DNA from: an uncultured Bacteroidales bacterium | Lineage (GTDB): Bacteria; Bacteroidota; Bacteroidia; Bacteroidales; Paludibacteraceae | Reading direction: 5' to 3' | Assembly: GCA_903929065.1 (NCBI GenBank) | Contig: CAIYTJ010000101.1 | Location: forward strand, 1-14,028 | DNA length: 14,028 bases | Part shown: piece by piece, positions 6,939-13,132 of the stretch | Layout of the letters: every line of letters begins with the position of its first letter | Numbering within the stretch: position 1 is the stretch's first letter | The notes under the pieces: generated by a model | What the model was told of the DNA's origin: nothing | Databases searched by the model: none | The model's input: only the letters and a program-made list of their open reading frames with translations | Made by a program: the position numbers and the translations under genes

Positions 6939-7722
6939 AGTTACCGAATTGTTCGAAAACGGAACAATCAACCTGTTGATCGGGTTCAAAGAAGCCATTC
7001 ACAAACTGCCTGTGCCTTGTTTTATCGACAATGTGTCGCAAGTAGAGCAGCTTATTTTCACGCCTTCGTGCAAAGGAAACCTGTCGGTTTACCTGCACAA
7101 AACGGAAGTGAAACAAGCCAAAAAAGTCGGCATTCTGGCTAATACAGCTACGTTGCGTGCCATCGTTCAGCTCGTTTCGGAAAATCAGTTGGGTGATATT
7201 GAAAAAACCGTTATCACGCTCAATACAAATGGCGAACTGGTGGTTTTCGCCACCATGGACGAACTGGAAGCCTATGTGCAGGCTAATTTTCCAGAACTAA
7301 GCGAAGAAGATAAAAAGCTCCTCGACCAACTGAACGCGATGAGCCGCACCGAACGCTGGCAATACTGGACCGAGCAATTCTCGGCTTGCGTAAAATGTTA
7401 CGCCTGTCGTGCCGTTTGTCCAATGTGTTATTGTTCCAGTTGCACAGTAGAAGGCAACCAACCACAATGGATCAAAGTTTCGTCGGAAACCACAGGAAAC
7501 CTGGAATGGCATACCATGCGCGCCATGCATCTGGGCGGTCGATGCATCAATTGCGGCGAATGCGGCCGAATTTGTCCCGTTGGAATTCCGGTTCACATGC
7601 TTACCGTGAAAATGAATCAGGATATCGAAGCCGAATTCGGTGCCAAAACCGGATTCTCAGTCAAAAACGGATATGCGCTAAACAGCTTTAAACCGGGAGA
7701 TAAAGAACAATTTATAAAATAG
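6919..7722 (+). CDS. flxC: Iron-sulfur protein FlxC (two [4Fe-4S] motifs)
   Basis: This encodes a 267-aa dicluster ferredoxin-type protein, taken as FlxC by context. The N-terminal 150 residues lack cofactor motifs visible by eye. Two motifs follow: CVKCYACRAVCP (Cys157, 160, 163, 167), with extra cysteines 170, 172 and 175 in MCYCSSC, then CINCGECGRICP (Cys209, 212, 215, 219). It would pass electrons between FlxB/FlxA and FlxD. The ATG at 6919 is preferred over an in-frame TTG two codons upstream; it lies inside flxD, giving a 20-nt overlap and probable coupling. The gene ends 29 bp before flxB, a gap filled by a C-rich/G-rich element. The family is clear; the specific FlxC name rests on synteny with the Desulfovibrio-type flx-hdr cluster. 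Confidence 0.87.
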   Translation: MTSLQNKVTELFENGTINLLIGFKEAIHKLPVPCFIDNVSQVEQLIFTPSCKGNLSVYLHKTEVKQAKKVGILANTATLRAIVQLVSENQLGDIEKTVITLNTNGELVVFATMDELEAYVQANFPELSEEDKKLLDQLNAMSRTERWQYWTEQFSACVKCYACRAVCPMCYCSSCTVEGNQPQWIKVSSETTGNLEWHTMRAMHLGGRCINCGECGRICPVGIPVHMLTVKMNQDIEAEFGAKTGFSVKNGYALNSFKPGDKEQFIK

Positions 7723-7751
7723 ACCCCTAGCCCCTAAAGGGGGATAAGAAT
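7723..7751. repeat. CCCC/GGGG mini-hairpin between flxC and flxB
   Basis: The gap holds ACCCCTAGCCCCTAAAGGGG, in which CCCC (7731-7734) pairs with GGGG (7739-7742) around TAAA. It looks like a short palindromic filler often inserted between Bacteroidota genes, but only one copy is visible here. No terminator T tract is present. Confidence 0.45.
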
Positions 7752-8756
7752 ATGGAAATAAAAAATATTAAATCGACCAATATACCTGCATTTTTCGACC
7801 AAATGATCAAGTCGGGAAAAGTAGTAATAGCTCCGGTGTTGAAGAAAAGCGGAAAAGTGTTTTTCGAAGCGGTACAATCCTACGATCAGGTTTCGACCGA
7901 TTATATCCAGACCGGATTCTCGGCTAAATCGGTTGTATTCCCGAAAGTGGAAGAATTGTTTTCGTTCAAAAAAGATGATGAAGGCATTGAAATCACCAAC
8001 AACCTGCACACCATTCCCGAAACGGTGGTTTGGGGGCTTCGTCCGTGCGATGCTTCGGCTTTCAATTACCTGACCGAATTCTTTTTGAAAGAAAATCCAG
8101 ATACTTACTTTACAGCCCGCAAGGAAAAAACTACGTTGATTGCCATTAGTTGTGCCAAAGCGGACAATGCCTGTTTCTGTACTTCGGTGGAGTTGAATCC
8201 GGGAAGCACTTCAGGCAGCGATATATTGCTTACTGCCATGGGCGAAAGCGTTTATATTGAATTGATCACCGAAAAAGGAAAAGCAGCTGTGGAAACGGCC
8301 GCTTCTTTATTCACGCCGGGTGAAGAAAAAAGCAAAGAGGAATTTCTAGCGAAAGTAACTTCCGTGTTTTCCATGGACGAAGTGAAAGTGCGCATCAAAA
8401 CCGCTTACGACAGTGCCGAATGGAAACATGCCTCGATGGGTTGTTTCGGGTGCGGTGCCTGCGCATTTGCCTGCCCGACCTGTACCTGTTTCGACATTCA
8501 GGATGAAGGAACACAGGACAGCGGAAAACGCCTGCGTTGCTGGGATGCCTGCGGTTTCGGATTGTTTACCAAACATACTTCGGGGCATAATCCGCGTACC
8601 AACCAAACCGAACGCCGCCGTCAACGCCTTATGCACAAATTCAAATACTCGGTGGAAAATCTGGGTATCGTAAGTTGCGTAGGATGTGGACGTTGCATTC
8701 GGAATTGCCCGGCTCATTTGAATATTTTTGAAAATATATTGAGTGTTACAAAATAA
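7752..8756 (+). CDS. flxB: Iron-sulfur protein FlxB (hydrogenase/sulfite-reductase beta-like)
   Basis: This encodes a 334-aa protein of the HydB/AsrA type, which transfers electrons next to a FAD/NAD(P) subunit in sulfhydrogenases and anaerobic sulfite reductase. The N-terminal domain contains WGLRPCDASAF (about residues 94-104) and CAKADNACFC (Cys134, 141, 143), typical of this family. Two C-terminal [4Fe-4S] motifs follow: CFGCGACAFACPTCTC (Cys231, 234, 237, 241) and CVGCGRCIRNCP (Cys309, 312, 315, 319). CWDACGF at 263-269 lies between them. Length is as expected. It starts at the ATG after the mini-hairpin and is followed 38 bp later by flxA, its likely direct partner. A catalytic sulfite-reductase role is unlikely without a siroheme subunit (AsrC), which is absent here. 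Confidence 0.9.
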   Translation: MEIKNIKSTNIPAFFDQMIKSGKVVIAPVLKKSGKVFFEAVQSYDQVSTDYIQTGFSAKSVVFPKVEELFSFKKDDEGIEITNNLHTIPETVVWGLRPCDASAFNYLTEFFLKENPDTYFTARKEKTTLIAISCAKADNACFCTSVELNPGSTSGSDILLTAMGESVYIELITEKGKAAVETAASLFTPGEEKSKEEFLAKVTSVFSMDEVKVRIKTAYDSAEWKHASMGCFGCGACAFACPTCTCFDIQDEGTQDSGKRLRCWDACGFGLFTKHTSGHNPRTNQTERRRQRLMHKFKYSVENLGIVSCVGCGRCIRNCPAHLNIFENILSVTK

Positions 8757-8757
8757 T

Positions 8758-8787
8758 TGGTAATTGGAAATTAATAAATTGGAAATT
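8758..8787. repeat. Short AT-rich direct repeats before flxA
   Basis: The flxB-flxA gap repeats the word ATTGG three times (8757-8761, 8763-8767 and 8778-8782), the last two extended to AATTGGAAATT, and ends 7 nt before the flxA ATG. It is probably slippage-derived filler. No regulatory role is claimed. Confidence 0.4.
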
Positions 8788-8794
8788 GAATAAA

Positions 8795-9634
8795 ATGGAA
8801 CCAAAAAATCAATATATTCCCTATAAAATGCGCATTGCCAACATCATTGAAGAAGCGCCGCTTGTTCAAACGTACCGGTTGGAATTTGTCGACGAAAAAG
8901 ATGCTGCGCAATTCTCGTTCAAAGCCGGGCAATTTGCCGAATATGGCGTGTTTGGCGAAGGCGAAAGCACTTTTTGTATTGCCTCTTCGCCCACCCGCGA
9001 AGGTTACCTGGAATGCACTTTTCGCAGCAGCGGACGTGTGACCAAAGCGTTGGCGAACTGCGAACTGAATGACATTATCGGCCTGCGCGGTCCATTTGGC
9101 AACACGTTTCCCATCGAAGAATGGTACGGCAAAAACATCGTGTTCATTACAGGTGGTATCGGTCTTCCTCCGCTTCGTTGCCTGATCTGGAACTTGTTGG
9201 ATCAACGCGAGAAATTCGGTGATATAACCATTTATTACGGTGCCCGCACGGTGAATGATTTGGTGTACAAAGAAGAACTGGAAGAATGGAAAAACCGTTC
9301 GGATGTGAATCTTTTCCTTACCGTTGATCCGGGAGGCGAAACCCCCGACTGGAAAGGATTAGTAGGCTTTGTGCCCACTATTCTGGAACAAAATCCACCT
9401 AAAAGCGAAAACTCGGTAGCCATTATTGCCGGTCCTCCGATTCTGATTAAAATGGGAATGCCGATTCTGGGTAAAAACGGATTCGAAAACAACAACATTT
9501 ACACCACGCTCGAAAATCGTATGAAATGCGGCGTCGGCAAATGCGGACACTGTACGGTTGGTAAAACTTATGTTTGCAAAGACGGACCGGTATTTACTTA
9601 CGACGAAGTGCTGAACATGCCTCCGGAATATTAG
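8795..9634 (+). CDS. flxA: NAD(P)H-oxidising flavoprotein FlxA (FAD/NAD(P)/[2Fe-2S])
   Basis: This encodes a 279-aa ferredoxin-NADP reductase-fold protein of the HydG/AsrB/PyrK type, the presumed NAD(P)H entry point of the complex. The FAD-binding beta barrel comes first, with FKAGQFAEYGVFGEGE and the CIASSPTREG loop, which replaces the classical RxYS. The nucleotide-binding domain begins with ITGGIGLPPLRCLI (GGIG at 120-123) and later shows IIAGPPILIKMG. The C-terminal cluster motif MKCGVGKCGHCTVG...C supplies Cys245, 250, 253 and 261, the four-Cys [2Fe-2S] arrangement of this family. The ATG at 8795 matches the family N-terminus (NQYIPYKMRI); an in-frame TTG at 8786 is rejected. It is the last gene of the operon, followed by a strong terminator. 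NADH versus NADPH preference cannot be read from sequence by eye. Confidence 0.92.
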   Translation: MEPKNQYIPYKMRIANIIEEAPLVQTYRLEFVDEKDAAQFSFKAGQFAEYGVFGEGESTFCIASSPTREGYLECTFRSSGRVTKALANCELNDIIGLRGPFGNTFPIEEWYGKNIVFITGGIGLPPLRCLIWNLLDQREKFGDITIYYGARTVNDLVYKEELEEWKNRSDVNLFLTVDPGGETPDWKGLVGFVPTILEQNPPKSENSVAIIAGPPILIKMGMPILGKNGFENNNIYTTLENRMKCGVGKCGHCTVGKTYVCKDGPVFTYDEVLNMPPEY

Positions 9635-9652
9635 ACTCCCGATAATAATATT

Positions 9653-9690
9653 AAAAATCCCGAAATTCAAAAAAGAGTTTCGGGATTTTT
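9653..9690 (+). terminator. Terminator of the hdr-flx operon
   Basis: AAAAATCCCGAAA (9653-9665) pairs perfectly with TTTCGGGATTTTT (9678-9690), a 13-bp stem with a 12-nt loop and a T-rich 3' side. It starts 18 nt after the flxA stop. The A-run on the 5' side makes it potentially bidirectional, serving the convergent DUF2314 gene as well. Confidence 0.9.
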
Positions 9691-9751
9691 TATTCAGACA
9701 ATTGAATATCAGTCAGCCAATGACCTAGAGCGTGTACTTGTTCATGTTTTC

Positions 9752-10255
9752 TTAGTCCTCAATTATTATATTATTTTCTTTGTCAAATTGTTTTTGTTCT
9801 ATTTCTGTCATACGTTTTCTAAATAGTCTAATAGTATATCCTCCACGTAATTTTCCCTTTTCAATATACATCCAATCACTAATTTTGTCATTATCGATTT
9901 TAATTGTATCACCGATTTTAATTTCAAGTGTTGATTCAGGTAAGTTGTCAATTACACCAAAAAATTTATTGTCTTTGAGTGTCACTTTACTTACCCAGAT
10001 ATGCTCTACGCCTTTAGTGTTCTTGAGTTTTATTTTGAGAGCAAAATATTTGAAATTTAGATTATTGCTTTGTAGGGCTATCCTAAAGTTATCCAGAGTT
10101 TGATTAGCTTTCCCAATAGCTTGATTCATTTCCTTGTCATTGTCTTGGACGCTGTAAATTGTCGGTTCACCCTTCCTTTCAATTTTATTCGTCTGTCTGC
10201 AGTTACAACTTATAAGCACAACTAATAGAAGTATTGTCAGTATTTGTGTTTTCAT
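9752..10255 (-). CDS. DUF2314 domain lipoprotein
   Basis: This encodes a 167-aa probable lipoprotein. The signal peptide MKTQILTILLLVVLISC ends in lipobox L-I-S-C with Cys17 as acylation site. The rest resembles DUF2314 (YegJ-like), a domain of unknown function: YSVQDNDKEMNQAIGKA, then HIWVSKVTLKDNKFFGVIDN, then IKIGDTIKIDNDKISDWMYI and GGYTIRLFRKRM. The ATG at 10255 is chosen because it gives a proper signal peptide; the in-frame TTG at 10291 adds a basic stretch without support. The gene is visibly richer in A+T than the flx genes and stands alone on the minus strand with its own promoter, which is compatible with recent acquisition. No functional link to the neighbours is evident. Confidence 0.82.
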   Translation of the reverse strand: MKTQILTILLLVVLISCNCRQTNKIERKGEPTIYSVQDNDKEMNQAIGKANQTLDNFRIALQSNNLNFKYFALKIKLKNTKGVEHIWVSKVTLKDNKFFGVIDNLPESTLEIKIGDTIKIDNDKISDWMYIEKGKLRGGYTIRLFRKRMTEIEQKQFDKENNIIIED

Positions 10256-10395
10256 TTTTAATTTTTTTCTAAAAGTACTCTTAATTCCCAAGTTTCAGTT
10301 CATTTCTTACTTTTGTCCCGACCCGCAATAAGCATTCATTGTCTGTCTTTTTAGTCTGAAAAATCTGTTTATTCAAGGTTCAGAAAATTTCTCTC

Positions 10396-10427
10396 CAAAG
10401 ATAAAAACAATTTTTTGGATTAACAAA
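10396..10427 (-). promoter_or_regulatory. Bacteroidota-type promoter for the DUF2314 gene
   Basis: On the minus strand TTTG (10427-10424) and TATCTTTG (10403-10396) are separated by 20 nt, matching the -33/-7 consensus. The inferred start near 10389-10392 gives a leader of about 135 nt before the ATG at 10255. The box sequence is identical to that of rpsF. Confidence 0.75.
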
Positions 10428-10521
10428 TTTGGTTGTTGTTTTCTCCAAGCTATTCATTAAAACATGAACGATCAGCTTGTTTCACTTTCATCCCTATATT
10501 ATTCAACCCGATAGTGACTGA

Positions 10522-10539
10522 CACTACAACGTTGTAGTG
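10522..10539. repeat. Perfect 18-bp palindrome
   Basis: CACTACAACGTTGTAGTG is a perfect palindrome without a loop. A related smaller dyad, AGTAGTGCTACT, follows at 10556-10567 and shares the GTAGTG word. They mark the left edge of the degenerate tandem array. Confidence 0.75.
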
Positions 10540-10768
10540 CATGACACGATAACTCAGTAGTGCTACTCACAAATTCTAGAGTAACACTGGGCTTTCAGGG
10601 TAACGCATCCGAGCTCATCAGGGGTACTTAATAACTCGCATCAGGGTGTCTCATGTTAGTAGATATTATTGGTAGGTCTAATACGAGGCTATTAGAGTGT
10701 CTGATACGAGTTTATTAGACCTACCAATACGAGGCTATTGGAGACACTAATACAGTAAAGATACAAAG
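10538..10768. repeat. Degenerate tandem array, about 23 bp per unit, with hairpin units
   Basis: The clearest units place TACGAG at exactly 23-bp intervals (loops beginning at 10684, 10707 and 10730). Each is a hairpin: TCTAATA/TATTAGA, GTCTGATA/TATTAGAC and CCAATA/TATTGG, with loops CGAGGC, CGAGTT and CGAGGC. ATTGGTAGGTCTAATA (10668-10683) is also the exact reverse complement of 10713-10728, and GTGTCTC (10646-10652) of 10741-10747. To the left, diverged units share words such as CATCAGGG at similar spacing. No coding potential is seen. Confidence 0.75.
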
Positions 10769-10878
10769 TGTTCCAAACTCATGCTCAAGACTTCCCGAAA
10801 TCGTGAGCATGACTTCCCAAAATCGTGAGCAAGAGTTGTTCAAGTCATGAGCACGATTTTTCAGACTCATAAGTATGA
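10769..10878. repeat. Five-unit tandem array, 22 bp per unit
   Basis: Contiguous 22-bp units start at 10769, 10791, 10813, 10835 and 10857. The second and third are nearly identical, with CTTCCCRAAATCGTGAGCAW as shared core, and the others keep the TCATGAGCA/TCGTGAGCA word. A decayed sixth unit follows at 10879-10900. It continues the 23-bp array directly, so both are probably one array whose unit has drifted. Confidence 0.82.
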
Positions 10879-10900
10879 TTTTCCCGGACACTCAAACAGT

Positions 10901-11235
10901 GCTGTACAAAATATTGTACGACTCTTTTGTTTTAATAGCCATTATTCTTTGAAATTAAATTATTTCATTAGAAACAGTTCAGGTTTAGAATTTAGTTTTA
11001 TAGAACAGAATTTTGATAAACTTGGCTATATCACCCCTGAAATAAGATAATCATTGAATTTATGCACCGCAAATACCAATGAAATCCAAACTTGGTTAAG
11101 TAAGTCCTTCTTTTTTGAAATAATTACAATTTTATTGAACAATATTTCGTTGTATGTTTTATAGTAAGGCATAGTTATATTCCAATATATGTTTCAATTG
11201 ATTTGAAGCAGATATGAAAAGCAAATTCAGAAATT
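10901..11235. other. Gene-free AT-rich stretch before the Fn3/DUF2271 gene
   Basis: The only structure seen is GTACAA (10904-10909) pairing with TTGTAC (10914-10919). A 67-codon open frame crossing 10847-11050 starts inside the 22-bp array and has no recognisable domain. No clear -33/-7 promoter pair was found for the downstream lipoprotein gene. Confidence 0.5.
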
Positions 11236-12960
11236 ATGAACTTTAAATTTTTTATTAGTATATTGTTTGGCGTTTTACTTTTAAACAGTTGTACAACAAA
11301 CCAAACCCTGTCACCCAAATTAACCACATTAACGGCAAGCCAGGTTACGATAAATAGTGCCATAACCGGTGGAGCCCTCATTACAGATGGAGGTGTGAGA
11401 ATTCTTGAACAAGGAGTTTGTTGGGATACAATCCCAAATCCGACAATCACAAAAAATAAAAAAGTAGATGTGTCGGGTAAAAGTGTCTTTTCGGATACAA
11501 TTTTTGGATTAAAACCGAATAAAGTCTATCATATCAGAGCTTTTGCAACCAATTTTACCGGCACATCCTATGGCAAAGATGAAACATTTACAACTCTGAA
11601 TGCCGGTATTCCTGCAACCGTTCCTGTTCTTTCAACAAATATTGTGGTATTTATAGGAACAACTACTGCGCAATCAGGTGGAAATATTACGGCTGATGGA
11701 GGTTCATCGATTATATCGCGAGGAGTCTGTTGGAGTACAAGTGCAAATCCGACAAATGCATTAAGTACTAAAACATCAGATGGTACCGGAATAGGAAGTT
11801 ATATCAGTAATTTAACGGGACTTACTGCATCTACATTATATCATGTTAGAGCTTATGCAACAAATGCAATTGGAACTGCCTATGGCAATGAAGTTACATT
11901 TACAACTTTGGCACCGGTTACAAACCCAACTGTTCCAGTTTTATTTACTAATTCTATCACTTCAATTGGTCCTACAAGTGCTTTATCAGGTGGAGTAACA
12001 ACTTCTGATGGCGGTTCAACGATTACATCTCGTGGCGTGTGTTGGAGTACGGCTTCTAATCCAACAATCTCTCTAAGTACTAAAACATCTGATGGAACCG
12101 GACCAGGAAGTTTTTCCAGTAATATAACAGGTCTTTCTCCATCAACGACTTATCATGTTCGTGCATATGCTACAAATTCTACCGGAACTGGATATGGTTC
12201 GGATTTAAGTTTTACAACTACCGCAACTGCAACTATTCCGACTTTGACTACTAATGCTATTTCTGCAATTACAGTTTCATCAGCTTCATCAGGTGGAACA
12301 ATCAGCACCGATGGCGGATCAGCGGTAACTGCACGAGGAGTTTGTTGGAGTACAAGTTCAGGCGCAACAGTTGCATTAAGCACGAAAACTGCTGATGGAA
12401 GTGGCACTGGCAGCTTCACAAGCAGTATCACCGGATTAAGCGGATCAACACTTTATTATGTTCGCGCCTATGCGACCAATGCAGTTGGAACAGCATATGG
12501 TAATGAGGTTACATTTACAACAAGTGCAGGCTCTTCAAATACAACCGGAACTTTGTCAGTTAGTGTGTTGACAGTTGCACCGGGTGGTGGTTATTCGCCT
12601 AAGAATGTAGTAGCAATATGGATTGAAACAAATGCAGGTGTATTTGTAAAATCGCTGTTGGTTTATGCAAACGCCCGTAAAGTTGATTTGACAACCTGGT
12701 ATCCAAACTCGGCAGGTAATGTTGTAAATGCAGTAACAGGGGCAACCCAAAGCAGCAACACCACCCGAACTTGTTCCTGGAATGGAACTGATGTGAATGG
12801 CGCAGTGGTCGTGGACGGAACCTATTTGGTATGTATGAATATAGCAGATGGAAAAACAGCATTCGCTTCATTCCCTTTCGTAAAAAGCACGGCAGCTGTT
12901 ACACTGACTCCGGCAAATGTAGCCGGATTTTCAAATATTTCCATAAGTTGGGTACATTAA
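11236..12960 (+). CDS. Lipoprotein with four Fn3-like repeats and a C-terminal DUF2271-like domain
   Basis: This encodes a 574-aa secreted lipoprotein: signal peptide MNFKFFISILFGVLLLNSC with Cys19 as acylation site. The sequence after Cys19 (TTNQT) lacks the acidic export signal of surface lipoproteins, suggesting the periplasmic face of the outer membrane. Four Fn3-like repeats of about 98 residues follow (near 27-121, 128-225, 232-328 and 333-430). Each has a GVCW motif in the middle and a YHVRAYATN-GT-YG-EVTFTT type end. The first repeat is most diverged. Residues 437-552 resemble DUF2271: VAIWIETNAGVFVKSLLVY, a region with NAVTGAT (498-504), then WNGTDVNGAVVVDGTY. NAVTGAT is close to the ApbE flavinylation motif. 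The FlgD-like Ig fold is an alternative reading of the C-terminus. A cytochrome gene follows 172 bp downstream, suggesting a redox role. Confidence 0.85.
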   Translation: MNFKFFISILFGVLLLNSCTTNQTLSPKLTTLTASQVTINSAITGGALITDGGVRILEQGVCWDTIPNPTITKNKKVDVSGKSVFSDTIFGLKPNKVYHIRAFATNFTGTSYGKDETFTTLNAGIPATVPVLSTNIVVFIGTTTAQSGGNITADGGSSIISRGVCWSTSANPTNALSTKTSDGTGIGSYISNLTGLTASTLYHVRAYATNAIGTAYGNEVTFTTLAPVTNPTVPVLFTNSITSIGPTSALSGGVTTSDGGSTITSRGVCWSTASNPTISLSTKTSDGTGPGSFSSNITGLSPSTTYHVRAYATNSTGTGYGSDLSFTTTATATIPTLTTNAISAITVSSASSGGTISTDGGSAVTARGVCWSTSSGATVALSTKTADGSGTGSFTSSITGLSGSTLYYVRAYATNAVGTAYGNEVTFTTSAGSSNTTGTLSVSVLTVAPGGGYSPKNVVAIWIETNAGVFVKSLLVYANARKVDLTTWYPNSAGNVVNAVTGATQSSNTTRTCSWNGTDVNGAVVVDGTYLVCMNIADGKTAFASFPFVKSTAAVTLTPANVAGFSNISISWVH

Positions 12961-12986
12961 TTTATAAAATGAATTAATTCTCTGAT

Positions 12987-13010
12987 TAGTTGTTTTTTTT
13001 TTTGCAACTA
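12987..13010. other. T11 homopolymer in a hairpin loop
   Basis: TAGTTG (12987-12992) and CAACTA (13005-13010) flank a run of 11 T and one G. The poly-T is in the loop rather than after the stem, so it is a poor terminator. Downstream to 13132, the gap holds CAAACC (13066-13071) and GGTTTG (13092-13097) as an inverted pair, but no clear promoter. Confidence 0.45.
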
Positions 13011-13132
13011 CAAAAACAATTTTAAGTTCTCATTAGTTTATTAATTATTACAATATAATAAATATCAAACCACAATTAAATAACCATTAGCGGTTTGATT
13101 CATGATAATTAAAAAACTTACACCTGACTACT

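Noticed and set aside
8346..8804. Minus-strand open frame over flxB and flxA
   Set aside because: It is antisense to conserved Fe-S motifs of flxB and has no family resemblance.
7752..9634. Anaerobic sulfite reductase (asrAB) operon
   Set aside because: FlxB and FlxA resemble AsrA and AsrB, but no siroheme AsrC follows and the genes sit directly after hdrCBA-flxDC.
10847..11050. 67-codon open frame as a gene
   Set aside because: It starts inside the 22-bp tandem array, has no ribosome binding site or recognisable domain, and reads as low-complexity AT-rich sequence.
12153..12871. Minus-strand open frames opposite the Fn3/DUF2271 gene
   Set aside because: They are shadows of a repetitive coding sequence and lack start signals.
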